Below, in pieces: positions 16,810 to 25,361 of a stretch of DNA of 64,000 nucleotides; positions within the stretch are counted from its first letter, which is position 1; each line of letters starts with the position of its first letter. Made by a program: the position numbers and the translations under genes. Origin of the DNA: JBAZPT01 sp041645535 (GTDB lineage: Bacteria; Patescibacteriota; Minisyncoccia; Moranbacterales; UBA2206); assembly GCA_041645535.1 (NCBI GenBank), contig JBAZPT010000002.1, positions 1 through 64,000 on the forward strand. Direction: 5' to 3'. The notes under the pieces were generated by a model. The model had not been told where the DNA came from. It searched no databases and worked only from the letters and a program-made list of their open reading frames with translations.

Positions 16810-17712
16810 TTATTTTTTTGGAAAGTTTCCAGCCAGACAAAGATATGCTATTGCTAACGTGGAGTTGGCGTAAGTCAGCACATCTTGTATTGGATGGAAT
16901 TTTTTTAGACCTCTTTGGATATTTCCAGTATTATCCGAATCTTTTATGGCTATAAGCCTGACAGCCCCTAACACACCGCGATATACCAGTTGAGTATTCC
17001 CATCAAATCCAACTGTTTGTTCAATAGTTTTAACTATTTTTTCAGCCAGCTTTTCATTTCCTGACATCTGGTAATAAATTGCGAGGAGAGAATTATCCAG
17101 CGTGAAATATAAATTGCTTTTTGGATCTCCGCGCAACAGTCCCATTTTATCGTCAAAACAAATTTTCTCTATCGTTTTGACCAATCCTATGGATCGCTTT
17201 TTATTAACCAGAGAAAGGCATATCCCCATAAGCAAGTTATTAAACGGATAAAAAAAATCCTTATCCGGCTCATGCCTATAAACTCGGTGGCCCTGACAGT
17301 AAAAAGAGCCAATCCTTTGAGTAATGTTTTCGGCCAATTCTTCTGCCTTTTTGTCCTCTCCTAATAAAAAATAAAGAATGGACATAAGCGCATTGTTAGC
17401 CGTATAGATAGTCCTCTCTCCAGGTAGAACCTTTTTTTCTTCATGCTGGCTTAGGCCGATCTTGTTGAAAAAAAGTCCATCGCTGTTGAAACCGACATTC
17501 TTTTCCAAGCTAACGGCAATTCTTTCGGCGATTTGTTGCCGTCCCGCCAGAAAATTTGCTATAGCAAATGAGCTGTTTTCAAATGTGTCTAGCATTTTTT
17601 CACTCGTTCCATCCCTGATTAACCCCGTCTTTTTATCGTAGCCTATTAATTTTTCAACCCCATTAATTAACGCAACTCCTTTACTGAAGTAATGTCTTTT
17701 TTGGAAAGCCAT
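16810..17712 (-). CDS. Alpha/alpha-toroid repeat protein of unknown activity
   Basis: 300 residues built from about five helical-hairpin repeats with the pattern (F/Y)T..NS..AI.Y.L.G....AE.I...IE..VGF (for example FENSSFAIANFLAG, YTANNALMSILYFLLG, FTLDNSLLAIYYQMSG, LTYANSTLAIAYLCLAG). This is the architecture of six-hairpin glycosidases and terpene-cyclase-like toroids. No catalytic residues could be identified. Cytoplasmic, no signal peptide. Excellent SD (AGGAGGTG). It follows the flavin reductase gene after 11 bp, so the two form an operon under the TrmB intergenic region. Confidence 0.6.
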   Translation of the reverse strand: MAFQKRHYFSKGVALINGVEKLIGYDKKTGLIRDGTSEKMLDTFENSSFAIANFLAGRQQIAERIAVSLEKNVGFNSDGLFFNKIGLSQHEEKKVLPGERTIYTANNALMSILYFLLGEDKKAEELAENITQRIGSFYCQGHRVYRHEPDKDFFYPFNNLLMGICLSLVNKKRSIGLVKTIEKICFDDKMGLLRGDPKSNLYFTLDNSLLAIYYQMSGNEKLAEKIVKTIEQTVGFDGNTQLVYRGVLGAVRLIAIKDSDNTGNIQRGLKKFHPIQDVLTYANSTLAIAYLCLAGNFPKK

Positions 17713-17723
17713 GTTTGCACCTC

Positions 17724-18278
17724 CTAGTTGAATTTCTTCTTATAAACATCTTGGCATTTGCCGATTTCCTTTAACCCATAATACCGAGTTCCTATGGCCA
17801 CAAAGAATTGGTTAAAATCTTTATAATCAACGAGATTTTCGTCAATCAAAATTTTCTGGACCTCTCCCACAAAATGCTTGTGATTGCCATAGTTTATGAT
17901 TTTTTTTAAAACAAACTCGATATTTACAGGGCATTGTTCGATTATTGGTGGAGAGTTTTTTGACGAATATTCGAATCTTAACCCAGTTTTTTCAAGCTTG
18001 TTTATTTCTTTGCCTGAGAATGTTCCGCAGAAATCAGATTCTTCCAGAATTTTTTCTGTAGGGACATTTAATGAAAACTTTTTTACTTTCCTTATTATTT
18101 CATAGGAATACCGTCCAGGCCTCAAAGACACTCCAAATAAAGGAGGAACATTGCATACTGGGGAAACCCAGCCAACGGGTGTTATGTTTTTCCTGTCCCC
18201 ATGCTCACAAGCGATAAGATAAACCGGATAAGGAAACATTGTTATTGTCGGTTCTTTTGGCTCAATTATTTTTTTCAT
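17724..18278 (-). CDS. Flavin reductase-like, FMN-binding split-barrel protein
   Basis: 184 residues with the flavin reductase / DIM6-NTAB fold features: TMFPYPVYLIACEHGDRKN at the start, ITPVGWVSPVCNVPPLFGVSL, the GRYSYEIIRKVKKFSLNVP segment, and an ending HFVGEVQKI. These proteins bind FMN and reduce flavin with NAD(P)H or act in oxidative stress. SD GGAGG lies 7 bp before ATG. First gene of a two-gene operon divergent from the TrmB regulator, which is a likely controller. Confidence 0.85.
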   Translation of the reverse strand: MKKIIEPKEPTITMFPYPVYLIACEHGDRKNITPVGWVSPVCNVPPLFGVSLRPGRYSYEIIRKVKKFSLNVPTEKILEESDFCGTFSGKEINKLEKTGLRFEYSSKNSPPIIEQCPVNIEFVLKKIINYGNHKHFVGEVQKILIDENLVDYKDFNQFFVAIGTRYYGLKEIGKCQDVYKKKFN

Positions 18279-18335
18279 TTTGTCCTCCGAAATTTTAAAT
18301 TTTCAAATAACAAGACACTACTGGCATAACAATGA

Positions 18336-18364
18336 AAGATATATTAAACCAACAACTATGTCAA
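18336..18364 (-). promoter_or_regulatory. Promoter of the flavin reductase operon
   Basis: Minus strand TTGACA (18359-18364), 17 bp, TATCTT (18336-18341). The -35 boxes of this and the divergent TrmB promoter are only 4 bp apart, so one bound regulator could affect both. Confidence 0.6.
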
Positions 18365-18368
18365 TATG

Positions 18369-18396
18369 TTGACAAATTTTGACAAAAGTGTATAAT
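18369..18396 (+). promoter_or_regulatory. Leaderless promoter of the TrmB gene
   Basis: TTGACA (18369-18374), 16 bp, TATAAT (18391-18396). The ATG at 18403 is 6 bp past the -10 box, so the mRNA is predicted to be leaderless. Confidence 0.8.
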
Positions 18397-18402
18397 AGAA
18401 TT

Positions 18403-19143
18403 ATGAAAAACCTATTTGTTTTAAGTGAAAACGAAAAAAAGATTTTAGCCAGCCTTTATCGCTTGGAAGATTATTCAGTAGGTAAAATCGCCAAAGATAC
18501 ATTTATTAATCGCACCACACTCTATCCAATTTTGGATAACCTGGTTGAAAAAGGGCTGGTTTCAAAAGTAAAGATAGAGGGGAAAACAATTTTTCAACCA
18601 ATCTCAACTAGGGATTTCAATAGCTGGGCAAAAAGGAAGGAGACTGAATTTCAAGAGAGTAATGAAAATTTGGAAAATTGGATAGCAGAGCAAAATAAAA
18701 GCAAAAAAGTTTCCTTGGTTTCAGAAATAAAGTATTTTGAAGGATTTGATGGAGTAAAAAACTTATACGCTGATACTTGGCGTGAAAATGATGAAAAAAC
18801 AATTAGAGCAATTACCGATTACAAAAATGCCAAGGATTTCATGAAAAAATATTTTAGCGAAGAATATTTTCCTCAAAGAATAAGACATGGCGTGAAAGTT
18901 AAAAACATCATTCCTGAAAGCAAAATTGGTCGGGAATATTTAAAGTCAGCAAAGGAATTCCTCAGAGAAATGAAGTTTGTAAACATTCTGAATGATCTGA
19001 ATATTGAAATAAATATTTATGATTCAAAAGTTTCAATTGTTGCTTTTGATCCAAAAAATCCCTCAGGGGTTTTGATTAAAAATCAAAAAATAGCTGAAGC
19101 GATGAAAAATATCTTTGAATATTTGTGGAAAACTGCCAGATAA
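18403..19143 (+). CDS. TrmB-family transcriptional regulator
   Basis: About 246 residues. The N-terminal winged helix is of TrmB type (LSENEKKILASLYRLEDYSVGKIAK, INRTTLYPILDNLVEKGLVSK), then a coiled linker and a C-terminal effector domain (YFEGFDGVKNLYADTW). TrmB-like proteins sense sugars or other small molecules in archaea and are expanded in CPR. The ATG at 18403 fits the leaderless promoter better than the upstream TTG-opened frame. Divergent from the flavin reductase operon; probably regulates it and itself. Confidence 0.88.
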   Translation: MKNLFVLSENEKKILASLYRLEDYSVGKIAKDTFINRTTLYPILDNLVEKGLVSKVKIEGKTIFQPISTRDFNSWAKRKETEFQESNENLENWIAEQNKSKKVSLVSEIKYFEGFDGVKNLYADTWRENDEKTIRAITDYKNAKDFMKKYFSEEYFPQRIRHGVKVKNIIPESKIGREYLKSAKEFLREMKFVNILNDLNIEINIYDSKVSIVAFDPKNPSGVLIKNQKIAEAMKNIFEYLWKTAR

Positions 19144-19265
19144 ATTATTTGTGATTACCCAGCAATTAATAAACTAAACGGGAGTTCTAAACCAACAAAT
19201 TTGTGCGCACGGGTGGGTGGGGCAAACAAATTTGCACCTTTTAAAAACAAAAATATTTCTTTCCG

Positions 19266-19509
19266 CTTTCCGCCGTTCCGAATTCTCGGAACTCTCCTCC
19301 AAAGGCGGACAGGCAAAAACTGAAAATTTTCCCACATTTTTTTTAAATTTTGCGCGCGCCGTTTTTTCTTTTTAAAAGGAATGGAAATTTTCAGGTTTTG
19401 GGACGCCCCGCCTTGGCGGGGCGGGCGGAAAGCGGGGCGGAGGGAAACCAAAAACTTTCTTCAAAAGTTTTCTTGGAAAAAAGTTCGAGCTTGATCATAA
19501 AAGCAGCTC
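19266..19509 (-). repeat. Right arm of the ~240 bp inverted repeat
   Basis: Complement of 16431-16670, ending at TAAAAGCAGCTC. Contains a local GCCCCGCC/GGCGGGGC hairpin (about 19404-19422) that replaces part of the left arm. The rest of 19144-19669 has no supported gene; it holds the promoter at 19564. Confidence 0.9.
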
Positions 19510-19563
19510 AAAGTTAAAAACATGGCTATTTGAGTAGTTGTTTTTTGTTTATGTAGCCAACTA

Positions 19564-19593
19564 TTGACAATTTATAAAAATCCATGCTAATGT
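19564..19593 (+). promoter_or_regulatory. Promoter of the two small genes at 19.7-20.2 kb
   Basis: TTGACA (19564-19569), 18 bp, TAATGT (19588-19593) with an extended TGC just before the -10 box. Confidence 0.6.
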
Positions 19594-19669
19594 GAAACAT
19601 CGATTGGAAAGTACCTGAAAAAATCAGAGCTAAAAAGCTTGAACAATAAACGAAGGGAGGGATTTCGAA

Positions 19670-19822
19670 ATGTCTATAGTTAAGGATGTCGTGATGGTTA
19701 TTAAAACTAAAGATGGGAGATTAATCGGTCCATTTTATGCTTCTAACGAAAATGTGGAGGCATACAGAGACAAAAAAGAACCCGGAGCAATTATAAGAAT
19801 TTTCAAAGAGCCCACTAAATAG
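19670..19822 (+). CDS. Small hypothetical protein (50 aa)
   Basis: Encodes MSIVKDVVMVIKTKDGRL..., ending IIRIFKEPTK. Good SD GGGAGG 8 bp upstream. Short beta-strand-rich protein with no membrane segment. Same transcript as the next gene, which begins 71 bp later. Confidence 0.6.
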   Translation: MSIVKDVVMVIKTKDGRLIGPFYASNENVEAYRDKKEPGAIIRIFKEPTK

Positions 19823-19893
19823 TTTCATTAACAAAAAGATTTAGTCAAAACGATTTTTTATCCAAGTTTATCAAAAAATAAAAGGAGATAAAA

Positions 19894-20226
19894 ATGTCTG
19901 GAATAAAAACAGAGGAGATGGAAGAAACATTCCGTAAACTGGTAAGCGAGAAACTGGGCATAGATTTTATTTCTCGCAATTCAAGCCCTTGCTTTCTGAT
20001 CAGCATCAAAGCATATCCCAATAGGGCAGTATCAAATGACGAGTTGCTTCGTTGTTTGGATAGTTGTTTCAAAACGACAGAATTCGAACCGGACTTAACT
20101 TCTATGAAATCTGATGATGATCTCATCTCAATCAAGATGGAAAGGGGGGATGAAAAGTTTATAGTAGGCATAGTCAATGCCACAGAACCTGCCCCAAGAA
20201 TCATGATAACAGTACTAAGGATGTGA
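19894..20226 (+). CDS. Hypothetical protein (110 aa)
   Basis: A soluble acidic protein, MSGIKTEEMEETFRKLVSEK..., with an alternating strand-helix pattern and no recognisable motif. A strong SD (AAAGGAG) precedes ATG by 8 bases. It ends just before a strong terminator. It and the 50-residue gene make a small SD-led operon beside the inverted-repeat module. Confidence 0.65.
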   Translation: MSGIKTEEMEETFRKLVSEKLGIDFISRNSSPCFLISIKAYPNRAVSNDELLRCLDSCFKTTEFEPDLTSMKSDDDLISIKMERGDEKFIVGIVNATEPAPRIMITVLRM

Positions 20227-20252
20227 TAAAGTCGAATGCTTTATCTATCTCC

Positions 20253-20282
20253 GCGCCGCCCGGCTAAAGGCGGCTTTTTTTA
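20253..20282 (+). terminator. Terminator of the small two-gene operon
   Basis: GCCGCC/GGCGGC stem (20255-20274) followed by TTTTTTT. A second hairpin with stem AAAATCCC/GGGATTTT follows at about 20293-20324. Confidence 0.85.
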
Positions 20283-20375
20283 TTTTCCCCATAACAAAAT
20301 CCCTCCGAGATGATCTGGAAGGGATTTTGTTTCTATCTCTTGATATACAAAAATTTAATACTTCGAGAAGATAGT

Positions 20376-20424
20376 CCCCAGTTAAATGCGGCACAGCCGC
20401 ACCGCTTCGCGGTATTTAACGGGG
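20376..20424. mobile_element. CCCCG palindromic element 3, after hup
   Basis: Ends CCCCAGTTAAAT (one extra A) and ATTTAACGGGG, with GCGG/CCGC inside. It lies 4 bp past the hup stop codon. The flanks (TAGT/TAAA) do not form a clear duplication. Confidence 0.6.
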
Positions 20425-20428
20425 TAAA

Positions 20429-20710
20429 TTATTTAACCGCTTCCTTGAGCGCTTTGCCGGCGGTAAATTTCGGAATGCTCATCGCCGGAATTTGGATTTT
20501 AGCCTTGGTCTGCGGATTGATGCCCGCGCGAGCCGCGCGCTTGGAAAGACGGAAGGTTCCAAACCCGGTGAGCGTTACTTTGTTGTCAGCTTTGATGGAC
20601 TTGGTGATTTCTTCCGTCAGATCATCAATCACAATTTCCACATCCTTTTTGGACATGTCATTTTTCTTGGAAATCGCGTCTACTAGCGCGTCTTTGTTTA
20701 TATTTGCCAT
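20429..20710 (-). CDS. hup: HU-family DNA-binding protein
   Basis: 93 residues. Typical HU: MANINKDALVDAISKK at the N-terminus, central VTLTGFGTFRLSKRAARAGINPQT where the beta-arm begins, and PKFTAGKALKEAVK at the C-terminus. It bends and compacts DNA as a dimer. A GTG nine bases upstream is also in frame; the ATG at 20710 matches the family. AGGTGA lies just upstream. Confidence 0.95.
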   Translation of the reverse strand: MANINKDALVDAISKKNDMSKKDVEIVIDDLTEEITKSIKADNKVTLTGFGTFRLSKRAARAGINPQTKAKIQIPAMSIPKFTAGKALKEAVK

Positions 20711-20792
20711 GTTTGTCACCTGCCTTTCTAGCTTATTATGATAGAATTTTGTGTTTATATTTTAATATTTTGCTTGAAATAAAGCAAATCAA

Positions 20793-22325
20793 CTAGCGGG
20801 CAATTTCAATCGCCCGAGTCTCCCTGATAACATTTACTTTTATCTCACCGGGATATTTCAATTCCTTTTCAATCTTGTCGGCAATCGCGCGGGATAATTT
20901 AATAGCGCCTAAATCATCAATTTTTTCCGGTTTCACAAAAACCCTGATTTCCCGCCCGGCCTGAATGGCATAAGTTTTTTCCACTTCCGGGAATGAGTTG
21001 GCGACTGCTTCCAATTCAGAAAGCCTTTTCAAATAATTTTCCAGCGTATCTTTGCGGGCGCCCGGCCGGCTGGCTGAAATCGCGTCCGCCGCCGCGATAA
21101 TCATCGACTCCGGACTTTCAAATGGATAATCCTCGTGATGGGCGCGCATCGCGGTAATAATGGCTTTGTCCATTCCGAATTTTTCTAGTATCTTGATGCC
21201 AATTTCCACATGCGTTCCCTGCACTTCGTGATCTACTGCTTTGCCGATATCGTGCAAGAGTCCGGCCTTTTTGGCCAGCGCCACATCCGCGCCCAGCTCG
21301 GCCGCGAGAGCTCCCGAGAGATGCGCTACTTCCAAAGAATGGAGCAAAGCGTTTTGGCCATAGCTTGTCCGGTATCGCAGTCTGCCTAAAATCTGCACCA
21401 GTTTCGGATCGAGTCCGGCAATGCCGACATCGTAGGCTGCCGCTTCGCCGGCTTCTTTTATTTTTTTGCCGATTTCATTTTTAGCGTATTCCACTGCTTC
21501 TTCGATGCGCGTCGGATGAATGCGCCCGTCGGCAATCAGTTTTTCAATGGCGATGCGCGCGATTTCTCTGCGTATCGGATCAAAACCGGAAATTACAATC
21601 GCTTCCGGCGTATCGTCCACAATAATTTCAATGCCGGTCATTTTTTCCAGCGCCTTGATATTCCTGCCTTCGCGCCCGATAATCCGGCCCTTGATTTCAT
21701 CCGAGGAAATGCTGACTGTGCTGGTGGTCGTGTCCGCCGCGTGCGAGCCGGCATATTTCTGGATCGCCTGAATCATAATATTTTTGGCTTCTTTCTCGAT
21801 TTCCTCCTGGCCCTGCTGTTCCAAAAATTTCATCCGCTTGGCAATCAAATCGCGATTTTCTTCTTCCGTGAGCTGGAGCAAAACTTTCTTCGCCGCTTCC
21901 TTGGAAAGGCCGGCGATTTTTTCCAACCGCTTGAGTTCCTGCTTTCTAGTTTCTTCGGCTTCTCTCCTGATTTCCCGGATCTCTTCCGCTTTCTTTTCCA
22001 GGATTACGCGCGCGCGGTCAATCTCCTCCATTTTTTGGTCGAGGCTTTCTTCCCTTTTGCCAAGACGATCCTCATGGCGCAATATTTGATTTTCCCTTTC
22101 TAATTCTTTCTTCTTAGCCTCTTCCAGAATGGAAACAGCTTTGTTTTTTGACTCTAAAACTATTTCCTGTGATTTTTTTTCGGCCTCCTCGACAAGTTTA
22201 TTAGCTTTGCCTTCGGCCGTGGATAACTGTTTTTTAGCAATGGTCTGCCGCGCGACATAGCCGAGCACCGCTCCCGCGGACAAGCTTAAAAATCCAATTA
22301 TAAGAATGGTTAAACTCACTTCCAT
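20793..22325 (-). CDS. rny: Ribonuclease Y
   Basis: 510 residues, the full family length. N-terminal membrane helix (LTILIIGFLSLSAGAVLGYVA), a long charged coiled coil to ~residue 200, a KH domain (IKGRIIGREGRNIKALEKMTG), and an HD domain with HDIGKAVDHE. Membrane-bound endoribonuclease that starts mRNA decay; the HD residues bind the catalytic metal. No SD of note. Confidence 0.97.
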   Translation of the reverse strand: MEVSLTILIIGFLSLSAGAVLGYVARQTIAKKQLSTAEGKANKLVEEAEKKSQEIVLESKNKAVSILEEAKKKELERENQILRHEDRLGKREESLDQKMEEIDRARVILEKKAEEIREIRREAEETRKQELKRLEKIAGLSKEAAKKVLLQLTEEENRDLIAKRMKFLEQQGQEEIEKEAKNIMIQAIQKYAGSHAADTTTSTVSISSDEIKGRIIGREGRNIKALEKMTGIEIIVDDTPEAIVISGFDPIRREIARIAIEKLIADGRIHPTRIEEAVEYAKNEIGKKIKEAGEAAAYDVGIAGLDPKLVQILGRLRYRTSYGQNALLHSLEVAHLSGALAAELGADVALAKKAGLLHDIGKAVDHEVQGTHVEIGIKILEKFGMDKAIITAMRAHHEDYPFESPESMIIAAADAISASRPGARKDTLENYLKRLSELEAVANSFPEVEKTYAIQAGREIRVFVKPEKIDDLGAIKLSRAIADKIEKELKYPGEIKVNVIRETRAIEIAR

Positions 22326-22369
22326 ATGTTTTTGTCCTATTCAATTGATAAATCATATTTTATGGGGGC

Positions 22370-22443
22370 TAGTAACTTGTAACTGGTAACTCGTAAATTG
22401 TGTTCAAAAATATGTTTACTTGTTACTGATTACTGGTTACTGA
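22370..22443. repeat. GTTAC-type imperfect inverted repeat
   Basis: A block of GTAACTTGTAACTGGTAACT is followed 20 bp later by its rough complement GTTACTGATTACTGGTTACT. Similar tracts occur at 38004-38027, 44541-44570 and 61692-61723. No gene is seen in 22326-22580. Confidence 0.7.
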
Positions 22444-22520
22444 AAAATGCTTTATTTATCAACAAATTAGATTAAATTTAATAGTTGCTTACCCTCCCAG
22501 CTTATTATAATTAAATAATT

Positions 22521-22549
22521 TTGTCAAAGCGGTATAAAAATGATAGAAT
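22521..22549 (+). promoter_or_regulatory. gpmI promoter
   Basis: TTGTCA (22521-22526), 17 bp, TAGAAT (22544-22549), 31 bp before the ATG; no SD follows. Confidence 0.65.
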
Positions 22550-22580
22550 TAAACTAATAAATCCCTTTATTTATTTTTTT

Positions 22581-24152
22581 ATGTATAAACCGGTAGTCTT
22601 GGTTGTGCTGGATGGTTGGGGGCTGGGCAAAGCCGACAAAGGCAACGCCATTGCCGAGGCAAAACTTCCGACCATCGACAAGCTGAATAAATTTTATCCG
22701 CACACGGCGCTTCAAGCATCCGGTGTTTCCGTCGGCCTGCCGTGGGGCGAGTGCGGCAACAGCGAAGTCGGCCACATCACGCTGGGCGCGGGGAAAATAA
22801 TTTACCAGAATATGCCCCGCATCACCATGGCTATCCAAAGCGGTGAATTTTTCAAAAATACAGAATTTCTAAAAGCGGTTGAGCACGCCCAAAAAACCGG
22901 CGGAGATCTGCATCTGATGGGACTTATCGGCAAAGGCGGCGTCCACTCGTATATGGACCATCTCTATGCCCTGCTCGAATTCGCTAAAAACCAAAAAGTG
23001 GAAAGATTATTTTTGCATATTTTTACCGATGGCCGCGATTCGCCCCCCAATTCCGGCGCCGAGTCGGTGATGGAAATTCAAAAAAGACTCAAGCGGGCAG
23101 GCGTGGGAAAAATTGCCACGGTTTGCGGAAGATATTTCGCGATGGACAGAAACAATAACTGGGACCGCGTTCAAAAAGCTTATGATCTGATGACAAAAGG
23201 CATAGGAGAAAAAATTGCCGATCCGGCGGAATACATGCGCGCGTCATATATGAAAGAAAAGTTTGATGAATATATGGAACCGGCCGTGGTTGTGGAAAAC
23301 GGCCAACCAATCGCGCTCATCAAAAAGGGCGACTCGGTGGTTTTTTTCAACTTCCGCGAAGACCGGGCGCGGCAAATTACCAAAGCTTTCGCGCTGCCGG
23401 GATTTTCCAAATTCAAACGGGATCAAATCAAGGATCTTTATTTCGTGACAATGACCCAATACGAAGATAATCTGCCGGTGAAAGTCGCTTTTCCGCCGGC
23501 CGGAGTCAAGGAATCATTGGGAACGATTTTAAGCAAAAATAATCTGGCGCAGCTGCGCATCGCGGAGACGGAAAAATTCGCCCATGTCACTTATTTTTTC
23601 AACGGCGGAGCGGAAGACGCTTTTCCCGGAGAAGACCGGATTATCGTCCCTTCTAAGGCGACGGAGAGTTTCGATAAAGTTCCGGAAATGAGCGCCGGAG
23701 AAATTACGGAAAAAGTTATCGAGGCGGTAAACAAAGAAAAATATGCTTTTATTCTTTTGAATTACGCCAATGCCGATATCGTCGCCCACACGGCCAATGA
23801 AAAAGCCACTATTAAAGCGGTGGAATTTGTGGATAAATGCCTGGGGGAACTGATTACCGCGGTGCTGGCTAAAAGCGGGTGCCTCATCATTACCGCCGAT
23901 CACGGCAACGCCGAAGAATTGATTAATAATTTGAACGGCGAAAGAGACACTGAACATTCCATCAATCCGGTTCCGGTTTGGTTTATCACCAGTGAAAATC
24001 ACCGCAAAACCCCGTTCCCACAATCCAAGGATAATGACAACCCCGAAGCCGCCGGTCTCTTGAGCGACATTGCGCCTACCATACTTGAACTCCTGAAACT
24101 AAAACAGCCGGAAGAAATGACCGGCGAAAGTTTGTTGCCTATGCTGAAATAA
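22581..24152 (+). CDS. gpmI: 2,3-bisphosphoglycerate-independent phosphoglycerate mutase
   Basis: 523 residues. Alkaline-phosphatase-fold metalloenzyme that interconverts 3- and 2-phosphoglycerate in glycolysis. Metal-binding D11 in VVLDGWG, the phosphorylated serine S61 in GNSEVGH, IFTDGRDSPP, and the late VAHTANEKATIKAVE and ITADHGNAEE metal motifs are all present. The frame is open 20 codons further upstream, but this ATG begins the conserved YKPVVLVVLDGWG. Confidence 0.97.
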   Translation: MYKPVVLVVLDGWGLGKADKGNAIAEAKLPTIDKLNKFYPHTALQASGVSVGLPWGECGNSEVGHITLGAGKIIYQNMPRITMAIQSGEFFKNTEFLKAVEHAQKTGGDLHLMGLIGKGGVHSYMDHLYALLEFAKNQKVERLFLHIFTDGRDSPPNSGAESVMEIQKRLKRAGVGKIATVCGRYFAMDRNNNWDRVQKAYDLMTKGIGEKIADPAEYMRASYMKEKFDEYMEPAVVVENGQPIALIKKGDSVVFFNFREDRARQITKAFALPGFSKFKRDQIKDLYFVTMTQYEDNLPVKVAFPPAGVKESLGTILSKNNLAQLRIAETEKFAHVTYFFNGGAEDAFPGEDRIIVPSKATESFDKVPEMSAGEITEKVIEAVNKEKYAFILLNYANADIVAHTANEKATIKAVEFVDKCLGELITAVLAKSGCLIITADHGNAEELINNLNGERDTEHSINPVPVWFITSENHRKTPFPQSKDNDNPEAAGLLSDIAPTILELLKLKQPEEMTGESLLPMLK

Positions 24153-24182
24153 AAAACCAGCCTCTTCGGGTCGGCAAAATTC

Positions 24183-24216
24183 AGATCTACTGAGATATCT
24201 ATGTAGATCTTTTTTA
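24183..24216 (+). terminator. gpmI terminator containing the 17 bp dispersed motif
   Basis: Stem AGATCTAC (24183-24190) / GTAGATCT (24203-24210) followed by TTTTTTATTT. The 17 bp motif ATCTACTGAGATATCTA lies at 24185-24201. Confidence 0.85.
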
Positions 24217-24272
24217 TTTCTCGACTATCTTCTCAACTTTTTTCGCTTCTTATAATATTTTTTTAGTCTTCT

Positions 24273-25115
24273 TTACTTTTTATTCCTAATTCCTTTCAAT
24301 AACTTTTTATCTTCAGAATTAACTCTCCTCTTCAACTTCTTGGCGTCTTCTTCAACCGGAAGTTCTTCCGGCCTTATTCCTCTTTTCAGCAATAGATTCC
24401 TAATATCACTGTTATTATTTTCGTGCTCATTGGCAATTTGTTGTTGACCTCTGACCCCATTGTCTTTTTTTAGATTAAAAACGGTAATTTCGTTTGCGAA
24501 ATCCTTTGCCTTTATAGTTATGGTGGGCAAAAAATCAGCCAGTGATCTATTTTTTGGCACTCCCAATCTTTCCTTCATTTCACTTGTTGAATGTCCCCCA
24601 AACAGTGCTTTATCACCCCTGCTTCTTATTAGCGCGAATCCAAGGCTATCCACACCCCTTTCATAAATAACACCGGATAATTCTTTCTCGGATAAACTAA
24701 GTTTTTCTCTAACTTGTAACCTTTCCCATTCGCCAATTCTTTTTTCGATTACTTCTTGCTTTCTGGTTTGTATGGCAAAATAGCTCATAGCAAAGGCAAC
24801 CGGTTCTTTTGAAGGATTTCCGTTCTGCGCGATAAGATAACACGCGTAGCGAGACAATATTATGTCATCAATTTCTTTTATGCCGCCGTTTGGCATTTTA
24901 ATACTTCTCACGGAACCGGCAAAATGATCGTCAGTTTTCCCGCCTGCTTTATCGCATGCGATTTTCGCCTTTTCAATCACCTTAACGAAATTTTCCCACT
25001 TTGAATAATCCAGTAATCTTTGTAAATCCCTTGCGAACCAAAATTCCATATTTTCGGTCTTGTATGCGTAATCGTCGAATTGATCCATGTATGATTTCAC
25101 TATTTCTGTTTTCAT
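24273..25115 (-). CDS. dinD: DNA damage-inducible protein D homologue
   Basis: 280 residues. The N-terminal BRO-like region (MEFWFARDLQRLLDYSKWENFVKVI), DDIILSRYACYLIAQNGNPSKEPVAFA, and the C-terminal LGVPKNRSLADFLPTITIKAKDFA match the DinD family. In E. coli DinD is LexA-regulated and inhibits RecA filaments. The upstream operator does not look like a LexA box; it is a different palindrome (see promoter). Confidence 0.9.
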   Translation of the reverse strand: MKTEIVKSYMDQFDDYAYKTENMEFWFARDLQRLLDYSKWENFVKVIEKAKIACDKAGGKTDDHFAGSVRSIKMPNGGIKEIDDIILSRYACYLIAQNGNPSKEPVAFAMSYFAIQTRKQEVIEKRIGEWERLQVREKLSLSEKELSGVIYERGVDSLGFALIRSRGDKALFGGHSTSEMKERLGVPKNRSLADFLPTITIKAKDFANEITVFNLKKDNGVRGQQQIANEHENNNSDIRNLLLKRGIRPEELPVEEDAKKLKRRVNSEDKKLLKGIRNKK

Positions 25116-25200
25116 ATTTATTGTTTAATCCGCCTCTTGGATGTTTTCCCGGCATCAGGAAGACATCTAAAATGGCTTTTTTAAGATTTAATTATCTACA

Positions 25201-25234
25201 GTGATATTGTATCACTATTTTACAATCTTGTCTA
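25201..25234 (-). promoter_or_regulatory. dinD promoter with palindromic operator
   Basis: Minus strand TAGACA (25229-25234), 17 bp, TACAAT (25206-25211). The -10 is embedded in the palindrome GTGATATTGTATCAC (25201-25215), a probable repressor site. Confidence 0.6.
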
Positions 25235-25265
25235 CTCCCAGCCTGTGGATAACTTTTAAAGCAAG

Positions 25266-25289
25266 TAAAAACCAGCTCTTGCGAGCTGG
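25266..25289 (-). terminator. Second terminator of the 219-residue hypothetical gene
   Basis: CCAGCTC/GAGCTGG stem with a T run on the minus strand. Confidence 0.7.
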
Positions 25290-25304
25290 AAAAAGTTATT
25301 TTCC

Positions 25305-25340
25305 ATAAAAAAATGGGCGAGAGTGGAATTCTCTCGCCCA
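25305..25340 (-). terminator. First terminator of the 219-residue hypothetical gene
   Basis: Perfect 10 bp stem TGGGCGAGAG/CTCTCGCCCA followed on the minus strand by a T run, 21 bp past the stop at 25362. Confidence 0.85.
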
Positions 25341-25361
25341 CCATAGGAACTTGATGGGAAA

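Larger units (their letters stand above)
16431..19509. mobile_element. Accessory module bounded by long inverted repeats
   Basis: A 3.1 kb unit with ~240 bp inverted arms holding three genes: an alpha/alpha-toroid protein, a flavin reductase and a divergent TrmB regulator. The genes are A+T-rich, and the first two have perfect SD sites, unlike core genes. No transposase lies inside; the adjacent serine recombinase is the nearest mobility gene. It looks like a captured cassette or composite element. Confidence 0.6.
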
